A DNA stretch of 26,943 bases from Candidatus Gastranaerophilales bacterium (GTDB lineage Bacteria; Cyanobacteriota; Vampirovibrionia; Gastranaerophilales; Gastranaerophilaceae), in the NCBI GenBank assembly GCA_003150395.1, contig QAMI01000049.1, forward strand, positions 30,761-57,703, written 5' to 3'. Of the stretch, positions 20,787 to 26,943 are shown one piece after another (within the stretch, counting starts at the first letter, position 1; each line of letters begins with the position of its first letter). The notes below the pieces were generated by a model. It saw nothing but the letters and a program-made list of their open reading frames with translations, was not told where the DNA came from and made no database searches. The translations under genes were made by a program, and so were the position numbers.

Positions 20787-22595
20787 ATGAGTTGTAAAAA
20801 AGTTTTAATTGCTTCATTGATTTTCGCAAATATCCTATGTGCATCCAATGCTTACGCTCAACAAGAATTGCAGGCAAAGGTAGCGAAAGCTCAAAAGAAT
20901 TACACAAATATTGAGAAATTAATCGAATACAACCACTATGAAGAGGCTGATGAACAAATTAGAGCGGCTTTGAATAAAAAGCCAAATGATATTGAACTTC
21001 TTGCCTTGAGATGTATTTCACGCGCAAAGCAGCATAAACTTGCCCCGGCTCAGCAGGAATTAGACAGGCTCTTAGCTAAATATCCGAAAAATCCGCAGCT
21101 GCATTATGCACAGGGTATGGTTTATTTGATGAGAACAACTTCTTCTGACGTTACATACATCAGAGATACAAGAAATTTGATTGAGAATGCAATTAAAGAA
21201 TTTGTAGCTGCCGTAAATGCTGACAGCAATTACTATCAGGCATACAACGCAATGGGTGTTGCAACTTTGAAACTCGGAAACAGAAAAGATGCAAGAGAAT
21301 TATTCCAGGCCGCATTGCAAATCAACCCGCAGTATGCAACCGCTTACGACAATCTTGGCAACCTTGAACTCATAGAAGGAAATCTTACTGAAGCAGAAAA
21401 ACTTTTTAACCAATCTCTAAAACTTAATTCACACAACCCGACAACCATGTATCATTTGGGTCAGGTTGCTGTTCGCCAGCGTGATTACAACAAGGCGTTA
21501 ACCTGGCTGAACCATTCAATTCATATGCACCCGATGTCTTCTCCTGCTTTGACGTTACAGGGTGAATGCTATTTAATCCAGGGAAACCAGGCTGCTGCTA
21601 TCAATTCATTTAAAAAAGCAATAACAGTCAAACCTGAAAATTCACGTCCTTATGTTAACCTTGCTAATATTTACGAAAGACGTATGGATGAAGAGTTTGC
21701 AATGGAACAGTTAAAAACAGTTTTGACTATCAATCCTAACTATATCGACGGTATTATGCGTGTTGCTGATATGTCATTGCATACAAGAAAATATGAACAA
21801 GCGCTGGATTACTATACAAGACTTCTTGATGACAGCAAATATGGCGACCGCGCTATTATTGGGCTTGCAAACACTTATTACGAAATGTCAAAAGACAGCG
21901 CTGACAGTGACAGCATGACAACAAATAAAGAAGTTTATCTTGCTTACGATTATGTTAACAAAGCAATCGAAAGAACTCCTGACGATTTAAAACTTCATCT
22001 TGCAAAAATTAAACTTGCAAAACTTACACATCAGCTTCCTATGACTAAAGACAGTCTTAACTATATTGTTCAGGCCGCCTCTAACAGCCTTATGGACAGC
22101 GTAATAAAAGGTGAAGCTTACCTCGCTCTTGGTCGTGAAAAAGATGCTGTTTATACTTTCGAAAATGCAATCAACTTCGCAGATAATGTTGATGACCAGC
22201 TCTATCTGGCTGAAATCCTTGTTCATAACAAACAATTCCGTACGGCTCGCGTAGCTTTGAAAAAAGTCTTAATGCAAGACCCTGAAAACGTAATTGCTAA
22301 GAACGGAATTGCATACATTGATCTTTGCGAAACTAAGTCAAATGAGTTCTACGATATCGCACAAAGACAGTTTAAAGAAAAGAATTACGCATCAACAATT
22401 GAATACTGTAATCGTGCAATTGACTTCTATCATAACAGCGGCCCGATTGCAAAGCTGAAGGCAATGGCTTACGAAGCTGAAAAGAACTATCAAGGTGCTA
22501 TTAAATACTATAATCAGTATCTTGCATACACACCAAATGCTTCTGACCGTGAAGCAATAATCAAAAAGATAAACAAATACAGTCCAAAAAATTAA
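20787..22595 (+). CDS. Secreted tetratricopeptide-repeat protein
   Basis: The 602-residue protein starts with a Sec signal peptide (MSCKKVLIASLIFANILC followed by ASNAYA|QQEL) and an AGGAG ribosome binding site. The mature part is a nearly continuous TPR solenoid of about 13 or more 34-residue units, for example YYQAYNAMGVATLKLGNRKD, ATAYDNLGNLELIEGNLTEA and TTMYHLGQVAVRQRDYNKA, with a last unit ending at KNYQGAIKYYNQYLAYTP. It should reside in the periplasm or at the surface as an adaptor or assembly scaffold. It resembles the TPR protein at 6923-8968 in architecture, but the neighbours differ, so a shared pathway is not shown. It is followed by a GC-rich stem-loop. Confidence 0.93.
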   Translation: MSCKKVLIASLIFANILCASNAYAQQELQAKVAKAQKNYTNIEKLIEYNHYEEADEQIRAALNKKPNDIELLALRCISRAKQHKLAPAQQELDRLLAKYPKNPQLHYAQGMVYLMRTTSSDVTYIRDTRNLIENAIKEFVAAVNADSNYYQAYNAMGVATLKLGNRKDARELFQAALQINPQYATAYDNLGNLELIEGNLTEAEKLFNQSLKLNSHNPTTMYHLGQVAVRQRDYNKALTWLNHSIHMHPMSSPALTLQGECYLIQGNQAAAINSFKKAITVKPENSRPYVNLANIYERRMDEEFAMEQLKTVLTINPNYIDGIMRVADMSLHTRKYEQALDYYTRLLDDSKYGDRAIIGLANTYYEMSKDSADSDSMTTNKEVYLAYDYVNKAIERTPDDLKLHLAKIKLAKLTHQLPMTKDSLNYIVQAASNSLMDSVIKGEAYLALGREKDAVYTFENAINFADNVDDQLYLAEILVHNKQFRTARVALKKVLMQDPENVIAKNGIAYIDLCETKSNEFYDIAQRQFKEKNYASTIEYCNRAIDFYHNSGPIAKLKAMAYEAEKNYQGAIKYYNQYLAYTPNASDREAIIKKINKYSPKN

Positions 22596-22613
22596 AAATT
22601 TAATAAATTCAGA

Positions 22614-22643
22614 GTGGGTTTCGTAAATTTTTGCGAAACCCGC
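22614..22643 (+). terminator. Stem-loop after the TPR gene, terminator-like
   Basis: GTGGGTTTCG and CGAAACCCGC pair over ten positions (one G-T) around a 10-base loop, 19 bases after the stop codon. The following tail is not U-rich (CTTAAATAAAAAAG), so termination efficiency is doubtful. Confidence 0.5.
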
Positions 22644-22725
22644 CTTAAATAAAAAAGAGTATTGTGATAAATTATAAGAGATTTGTAATATAATATAACC
22701 AGAATTTAAGTTAAGCTGAAAATCT

Positions 22726-22983
22726 ATGGCAAAGAAATTTGATATCAGAAAGACATTTGAAATATTTTTAAGAGAACCCCTCAGCATACTGAAAGTAGGA
22801 TTATTCCAGATTGTGCATTTGGAGTCAAATATTTTCAGCGGCAAAGCTGTAAATGTAGATTTTATGGACGACAAAACTCAGGTTACGGTTGTTAATAACG
22901 AAAGAATGTACAATCTGTTTCAGACCGTTCTTTTCAAGCGGCGCCTGAAAGAACAGCAGGAAAAGGCTCTATCAACTAAATAA
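22726..22983 (+). CDS. 85-aa conserved-looking hypothetical protein upstream of engB
   Basis: A small soluble protein without signal peptide or membrane helix. The N-terminus is basic (MAKKFDIRKTFEIFLREPL); the middle appears as a short beta-rich domain (GLFQIVHLESN, KAVNVDFMDDKTQVTVVNN); the end is a charged helix (FKRRLKEQQEKALSTK). I do not recognise a family. It is followed by engB after 36 bases and probably shares its transcript. A TATAAT at 22689-22694 is the likely -10; no ribosome binding site is visible before the ATG. Confidence 0.65.
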   Translation: MAKKFDIRKTFEIFLREPLSILKVGLFQIVHLESNIFSGKAVNVDFMDDKTQVTVVNNERMYNLFQTVLFKRRLKEQQEKALSTK

Positions 22984-23019
22984 ATTTTTTCGGCAAAACG
23001 TAAAATTTGAAAGGAAAAA

Positions 23020-23607
23020 ATGAAATTTTTACAGGCAAAATTTATAATAAGTGCAGAAAAGCTGAGCCAGTGTCCGGAGTTTACTTTGCCGGAATTTCCG
23101 CTTTTGGGTCGTTCAAATGTGGGGAAAAGTTCATTTATTAATGCGCTTGCAAACCAGAAAAAGCTTGCAAAAACTTCAAACACGCCGGGAAAAACACGTT
23201 TGATAAACTTTTTTGATTTTTCGAACAAATTTATGATAGCTGACTTGCCCGGCTATGGTTATGCAAAGGTTTCAAAAGAGGCGCAGAATCGCTGGCAGAA
23301 ATATTTGGAAGAATATCTTTTGAACCGCCGGCAGATAAAATCCTTAATCCAGCTTATTGACGCGCGCCATGACATTCAGAAAAACGATTTTCAAATGAGA
23401 GAGTGGGTGGAAGCGCACAACCTTCCGTTGATTACAGTTTTGACTAAAATGGATTATGTGCCGAAATCAAAGGCTCTCAGCGTAGTAAAAAAAGTCGAAA
23501 AAGAAACCGGAAGTCTTGTCCTTCCTTTTAGCGCCGTTGATAACAGATATAACGAGAAGATTTTTGAATTCCTTTTGAGCGAAAACTTTATTGAGCAGGC
23601 CGAATAA
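23020..23607 (+). CDS. engB: Ribosome-biogenesis GTPase EngB/YsxC
   Basis: The 195-residue TRAFAC-class GTPase is needed for late assembly of the 50S subunit and essential in many bacteria. All G motifs are visible: G1 GRSNVGKS (30-37), G2 Thr in NTPGKTR (54-60), G3 DLPG (75-78) followed by YGYAKV, G4 TKMD (142-145) and G5 SAV (171-173). The length and the PEFPLLGRSNVGKSSFINAL context are diagnostic for this subfamily. An AAGGA site precedes the ATG. It is probably co-transcribed with the 85-aa gene upstream, and converges on hemW with 13 bases between stops. Confidence 0.97.
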   Translation: MKFLQAKFIISAEKLSQCPEFTLPEFPLLGRSNVGKSSFINALANQKKLAKTSNTPGKTRLINFFDFSNKFMIADLPGYGYAKVSKEAQNRWQKYLEEYLLNRRQIKSLIQLIDARHDIQKNDFQMREWVEAHNLPLITVLTKMDYVPKSKALSVVKKVEKETGSLVLPFSAVDNRYNEKIFEFLLSENFIEQAE

Positions 23608-23620
23608 ATTTTGTGTGGTT

Positions 23621-24703
23621 TCACTCAATAAATTCTGATAAAATCACGTTGCTTACAAGAATTCCGGAATTGGTTAGTTTCCAGCCGCGGCACGTTTTTT
23701 CGAGGTGTCCTGTAGCTGAATATTTTTTAAGAATTTTTGAATATTTTTCGTCAAAATTTATTCCGAATTTTTGACTTATTTTTTCGGTGTTAACTCCAGA
23801 CATCCGGCGAAAGCCAAGGAAAATTTCTTCTTCAAGTTTTTCCTGATTACTCAATCTGTGTCTGAAATATTTTGCGAAAGGGTTTTGAATGTAATTTTTC
23901 AGATTTTCAGTATTTGAATACCTTTCCCCGTTTTCATAACCGTGAGCCGCGGCGCCAAAACCGTAATAACCTTCATTGTTCCAGTAATTCAGATTATGCA
24001 TTGACTCAAAACCTTTAAGCGCAAAGTTGCTTATTTCGTAATGTTCAAATCCTGAAAGCGTCTCAATTGCAGCTAAATACATTTCTGCCTGCAAGTCTTC
24101 ATCTGCAATATTTTCGGGCGGGTTTTTGTAAAAATAACATCCCTCATCTATTTTTAATCCATAAAGTGAAACATGCTGAATTTCAAGTGTTTTTGCATAT
24201 GTTAAATCGTCTTGAAAATTTTGCAGGGTTTGGAAAGGCAGACCGTAAATAAAATCAAGGCTTATATTTTTAAAACCAATATCCTGTGCGGTTTTCACGA
24301 CAAATTCAACATCTTTTGCTGAATGTTTCCGTCCGATTTTTTTTAGAATTTCTTCATTAAAGCTCTGACAGCCTATGCTTAACCTGTTTATGCCGAGCAG
24401 TTTAATTTCTGAAAGATATTTTTTATTAATATGCTCGGGATTTAATTCAATTGTAATTTCAGTGGTTTGTGAAAATTTTAAGGGTGAAAGAATTTTTTCT
24501 ATTTGCTTAGGCTCAAGAATTGATGGAGTGCCGCCGCCAATGTAAATTGTTTTGAGATTTTCGTTCTGATAGTTGAGTTTTATTTCTTTTTCAAGAGCGT
24601 CCAAATATCGCGGGATTAATTCCGGACAGGCAAAGGAAACAAAAGAGCAGTAAAAGCATTTTTGTCTGCAAAACGGTATATGAATGTATGCGCTTGTTGG
24701 CAT
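23621..24703 (-). CDS. hemW: Radical SAM heme chaperone HemW
   Basis: A 360-residue radical SAM protein of the HemN/HemW group. The cluster motif is IPFCRQKCFYCSF (C12, C16, C19), without the additional Cys that marks true oxygen-independent coproporphyrinogen oxidase HemN, which places it with HemW, a heme-binding chaperone delivering heme to respiratory proteins. Other landmarks are IYIGGGTPSIL, TIELNPEH, NRLSIGCQSF, LDFIYGLPFQT, HVSLYGL and the C-terminal winged-helix region (LTNSGILVSNVILSEF). The gene lies between engB and the flagellar genes and has its own promoter. TGA-TATAAT ends six bases before the ATG and no ribosome binding site is present, so a leaderless transcript is likely. 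Confidence 0.92.
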   Translation of the reverse strand: MPTSAYIHIPFCRQKCFYCSFVSFACPELIPRYLDALEKEIKLNYQNENLKTIYIGGGTPSILEPKQIEKILSPLKFSQTTEITIELNPEHINKKYLSEIKLLGINRLSIGCQSFNEEILKKIGRKHSAKDVEFVVKTAQDIGFKNISLDFIYGLPFQTLQNFQDDLTYAKTLEIQHVSLYGLKIDEGCYFYKNPPENIADEDLQAEMYLAAIETLSGFEHYEISNFALKGFESMHNLNYWNNEGYYGFGAAAHGYENGERYSNTENLKNYIQNPFAKYFRHRLSNQEKLEEEIFLGFRRMSGVNTEKISQKFGINFDEKYSKILKKYSATGHLEKTCRGWKLTNSGILVSNVILSEFIE

Positions 24704-24709
24704 ATTTAT

Positions 24710-24718
24710 ATTATATCA
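24710..24718 (-). promoter_or_regulatory. Extended -10 promoter, leaderless hemW start
   Basis: Minus strand TGA-TATAAT is followed by six bases (ATAAAT) and the ATG at 24703. The spacing is the same as at proB and at the methyltransferase gene. Confidence 0.55.
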
Positions 24719-24726
24719 CGCGCTTT

Positions 24727-25509
24727 TTAAAATATTTTTGAATAAGTCAAAAAATAATCAGAAATTACATTCAAAAGCATTGGCAAAATCCAAACCATAA
24801 TTGCCGCACCAAATACAGGTTTAAAAAGAAAGCTTAACTGAAAAACATTTACCTGCGGAGCGGTTTTTGAAATTACGCCGAGTATAATGTCCTGCCCCAA
24901 TGTTGCAAGAAGAACCGGTGAGGCGATTTGAAGCCCCATATAAAGTACGTTGGAACTCATTTTGATTAAATAATCCATGTTAACAAGTTCTTTTATAGGA
25001 AGATGAGTCGCAAAAAGCGGGAAAATTTCAAAACTTCTTAAAAAAGCTTTTATCAGCCAGTAAACCCCGCCAATATGCATAAAAATTAATATTCCCAAAA
25101 GCGAAATTATCCTTGTCAAAATAGAAACCTGACTTGATGTTGTCGGGTCCAAAACCATTGCAGATGAAAGTCCCATCTGCATGTTTATCATATCCGCTCC
25201 GGCGTCAATTGCAAGAAGAATTAGCTGCGCAATGTATCCGATAATTGCCCCGACTACAAAATTTAAAAGAATTGACAACACAAATGAATCCTGTGTGCCG
25301 GCCATAGTTTCAGGCTTTAAAAACGGTGTAACAAGGAATGTGAAGAGAAGTGCAAGACAAATTTTCACCATTCCGGGAATTTCTTTTTTGTTAAACACGG
25401 GTGCAAGTCTGAAAAATCCCATAACACGGGCAAATACATAAATCCCTGAAGCAAGTGCCGTGTTCATTGTCGGAAATAATTTCATTAATTCTGCATAAAT
25501 TGTATCCAT
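24727..25509 (-). CDS. fliR: Flagellar export-gate protein FliR
   Basis: The 260-residue inner-membrane component of the flagellar type III export gate forms a helical complex with FliP and FliQ. It has six or more hydrophobic helices and the family landmarks ARVMGFFRLAPVF near 27-39, ADMINMQMGLSSAMVLDPTT in the centre, and APQVNVFQLSFLFKPVFG near 217. A GGAGA site precedes the ATG, six bases after the fliQ stop. The order fliP-fliQ-fliR is the usual one. flhB, often next, is absent; hemW follows with its own promoter. Confidence 0.94.
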   Translation of the reverse strand: MDTIYAELMKLFPTMNTALASGIYVFARVMGFFRLAPVFNKKEIPGMVKICLALLFTFLVTPFLKPETMAGTQDSFVLSILLNFVVGAIIGYIAQLILLAIDAGADMINMQMGLSSAMVLDPTTSSQVSILTRIISLLGILIFMHIGGVYWLIKAFLRSFEIFPLFATHLPIKELVNMDYLIKMSSNVLYMGLQIASPVLLATLGQDIILGVISKTAPQVNVFQLSFLFKPVFGAAIMVWILPMLLNVISDYFLTYSKIF

Positions 25510-25515
25510 AAAAAA

Positions 25516-26007
25516 TTATCTCCCGAGAATTGTTTTTGTTTCGTTGAAGTCAGGGCGGGTGTTCGGCATTCTATTCGTTCTTGTGTCGCGGAGTCTTTCC
25601 TCGTTGTTTATGAACGGAATGTTTCCGGGATGACGCATTATATAATCAATGTCGCCGATGTTTTTGAAACGGTCATTCATTTCGCCTTTGAACGGTGATG
25701 TGTATTTGTAATAATCGCTTGAAAGTACATACTGATCGCTTTTGCTGACACCGTTAAAAGCTAGCGCCATGCCTTCATAAAAAAGATTTGTCAAAAGTCT
25801 TATAAATCCGAAGCCGCCAATGATAATTACAAGAAATACACCTAGGATTTTCGGAGCCGCTGCGATTGTTTGTTCCTGAACCTGTGTTACGGCTTGCAAA
25901 ATACCTACAACAAGCCCGATTCCGGCCGCAACCAGAACGCACGGCATTGAGATTGTGAGCATTGTTATAAAACCTTTTGATAAGTATTCTGCTAAAATTT
26001 CTACCAT
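25516..26007 (-). CDS. fliQ: Flagellar export-gate protein FliQ with long C-terminal extension
   Basis: Residues 1 to about 87 are a complete FliQ: two transmembrane helices (MLTISMPCVLVAAGIGLVVG and KILGVFLVIIIGGFGFIRLL) around the loop LQAVTQVQEQTIAAAP. FliQ proteins are normally about 90 residues. Here about 76 more hydrophilic residues follow (88-163), with several Tyr early (YVLSSDYYKYTSPF) and an Arg/Asn-rich end (DTRTNRMPNTRPDFNETK). The reading frame has no stop or frameshift between the two parts, and the tail does not resemble FliR or FlhB. The tail would lie outside the membrane core at the C-terminal side of helix 2; its role is unknown. AAAGGAAA precedes the ATG. Confidence 0.9.
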   Translation of the reverse strand: MVEILAEYLSKGFITMLTISMPCVLVAAGIGLVVGILQAVTQVQEQTIAAAPKILGVFLVIIIGGFGFIRLLTNLFYEGMALAFNGVSKSDQYVLSSDYYKYTSPFKGEMNDRFKNIGDIDYIMRHPGNIPFINNEERLRDTRTNRMPNTRPDFNETKTILGR

Positions 26008-26049
26008 AATTTTCCTTTTATCTTATGTAATTTTTTGAATTCTTCCGTA

Positions 26050-26691
26050 TCAGTTGTAACTTGTGACAAGCCCTTGCACAATCAAAGCCCAGCCGTCAAC
26101 CGCAATAAATATCAAAAGCTTAAACGGAAGCGAAATAATTGTCGGCGACAACATGAACATCCCTAATGCCAGCAAAATATTTGCAACAACAAGGTCAAGC
26201 ACAATGAACGGCACAAAAATTATAAATCCGATTTCAAAAGCTGTTTTCAATTCGCTAATGATAAAAGCGGGCGCAACCTGCCAGATTGTAATTTCATCAG
26301 GTGTTTCGGGCGGAGTTTTCTGGGAAAGTTCCACAAAAAATGCCAAATCGCTTTGACGCGTCTGCTTCATCATGAATTCTTTTAAAGGCTTTGAACCCTC
26401 ATTAATTGCCTCGATTATGTTTTGATTTTTCTGATATGGAACGCTGCCCATCTGGTACATTCTCTCAAATGTCGGTCCCATTGTGAAAAATGTTAATATC
26501 ATGGAAAGCCCTATTATTACAATTGAAGGCGGCACCTGCTGAGTTCCCATTGCGGTTTTGAGCATCGAAAACACTACAACAAATCTTAAAAAACTCGTCA
26601 TACAGCAAAATACAAATGGCAGTAATGAAAATACTGTCATTACAATCAGCATTTGTATAATCGGGTTTATATCTTTTATGACCGAATCCAT
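26050..26691 (-). CDS. fliP: Flagellar export-gate protein FliP
   Basis: The 213-residue core protein of the flagellar export gate. Landmarks are TVFSLLPFVFCCMTSFLRFVVVFSMLKTAMGTQQVPPSIVIIGLSMILT at the front, and the C-terminal FEIGFIIFVPFIVLDLVVANILLALGMFMLSPTIISLPFKLLIFIAVDGW. Compared with the ~245 residues of the E. coli protein, the cleavable signal peptide region is missing, so the protein begins close to the first core helix. The ATG lies two bases after the stop of the truncated gene upstream. It is co-transcribed with fliQ, 42 bases downstream, and fliR. Confidence 0.94.
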   Translation of the reverse strand: MDSVIKDINPIIQMLIVMTVFSLLPFVFCCMTSFLRFVVVFSMLKTAMGTQQVPPSIVIIGLSMILTFFTMGPTFERMYQMGSVPYQKNQNIIEAINEGSKPLKEFMMKQTRQSDLAFFVELSQKTPPETPDEITIWQVAPAFIISELKTAFEIGFIIFVPFIVLDLVVANILLALGMFMLSPTIISLPFKLLIFIAVDGWALIVQGLVTSYN

Positions 26692-26693
26692 AA

Positions 26694-26943
26694 TTAATCC
26701 TTTATTCTGCTTACCATGCTTTTAAGCACATCCTTAGACTGATTTTTCTTTGACTTAATTTTTATATCAGGCAAGTCGTCAATTCCTATGAATGTTGTTT
26801 TTTCATCCTGACGGTATTGAAAATCTTCCCTCGCCGCCTGCGAGGTTGTTTTTTCATAATTTGTGGTTTGAAATCCAGCACTATTTGCCTGCGATTTCCT
26901 ATAATTGTTTTGAACGCTTTGCGGTGCAATTTTTTGCGGTATA
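26694..26943 (-). CDS. 3' end of a gene in the fliO position (5' part outside the window)
   Basis: Eighty-two codons are open to the window edge and end at a TAA two bases before the fliP start. The visible part is hydrophilic and probably disordered (NNYRKSQANSAGF), then GIDDLPDIKIKSKKNQSK and a helical end LKSMVSRIKD. The position just upstream of fliP suggests FliO, whose C-terminal part is poorly conserved, but no transmembrane segment is within the visible portion and the family cannot be confirmed. Another flagellar gene is possible. Confidence 0.6.
   Translation of the reverse strand, partial: IPQKIAPQSVQNNYRKSQANSAGFQTTNYEKTTSQAAREDFQYRQDEKTTFIGIDDLPDIKIKSKKNQSKDVLKSMVSRIKD

Noticed and set aside
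22392..22874. 160-codon minus-strand frame over the end of the TPR gene and the 85-aa gene
   Set aside because: It spans two plus-strand genes and a stem-loop and has no start signals; a shadow frame.
25516..26007. FliQ extension as a FliQ-FliR or FliQ-FlhB fusion remnant
   Set aside because: The tail shows no hydrophobic helices or FlhB NPTH-type motif, and an intact fliR follows separately.

Overview
The window is AT-rich, densely packed DNA from a Gram-negative, flagellated bacterium. It carries lpxA (lipid A), fliP, fliQ and fliR (flagellar export gate), gyrA, proBA, engB, hemW, a Xer recombinase, and several class III-type prepilins with the N-terminal pattern FTMAEVLITLGIIGIVAAMT. That prepilin style and a cyanobacterium-like degenerate GyrA box (QNRATRG) fit a non-photosynthetic cyanobacterial relative of the Gastranaerophilales/Melainabacteria (Vampirovibrionia) type. 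This is an inference from memory of those families, not a search result. No rRNA, tRNA, CRISPR array, transposase or phage module was seen, so this is essentially chromosomal core and accessory sequence.

Layout. 1-5.9 kb: a predicted alpha/alpha-toroid protein, lpxA, an XRE regulator divergent from a prepilin, an M29 aminopeptidase whose end overlaps a convergent second prepilin, a second XRE regulator divergent from that prepilin, a bidirectional terminator and an unlisted 53-aa gene. 5.9-10 kb: an AcsE-like methyltetrahydrofolate methyltransferase, a large secreted TPR protein whose start codon appears to be ATT, a coupled secreted protein, a TATGG pentamer array and a small protein with NSDKI repeats. 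10-14 kb (minus strand): gyrA, then a MarR-controlled unit made of a 47-aa membrane peptide with an apparent ACG start, a 4-TM protein, and marR itself. 14-17.2 kb: a third prepilin, out of frame because of an 11-G homopolymer, then proB-proA. 17.2-19.8 kb: a diguanylate cyclase divergent from an HD-domain protein, a 94-aa unknown and an alpha/beta hydrolase. 19.8-24.7 kb: xer, a second secreted TPR protein, an 85-aa unknown, engB and hemW. 24.7-26.9 kb (minus strand): fliR, fliQ with an unusual tail, fliP and a truncated fliO-position gene.

Three patterns stand out. First, all three prepilin genes are divergently paired with a transcriptional regulator (XRE, XRE, MarR), and the third is in a phase-OFF-like state through its poly-G tract, behind a strong promoter. 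This suggests individually switched surface or pseudopilin subunits. Second, a recurring start architecture, extended -10 (TGnTATAAT-like) followed by 6-7 nt and then ATG with no Shine-Dalgarno, points to a class of leaderless mRNAs (proB, hemW, acsE-like, HD protein and others). Third, two ORFs with excellent ribosome binding sites lack a normal start codon (ATT, ACG).
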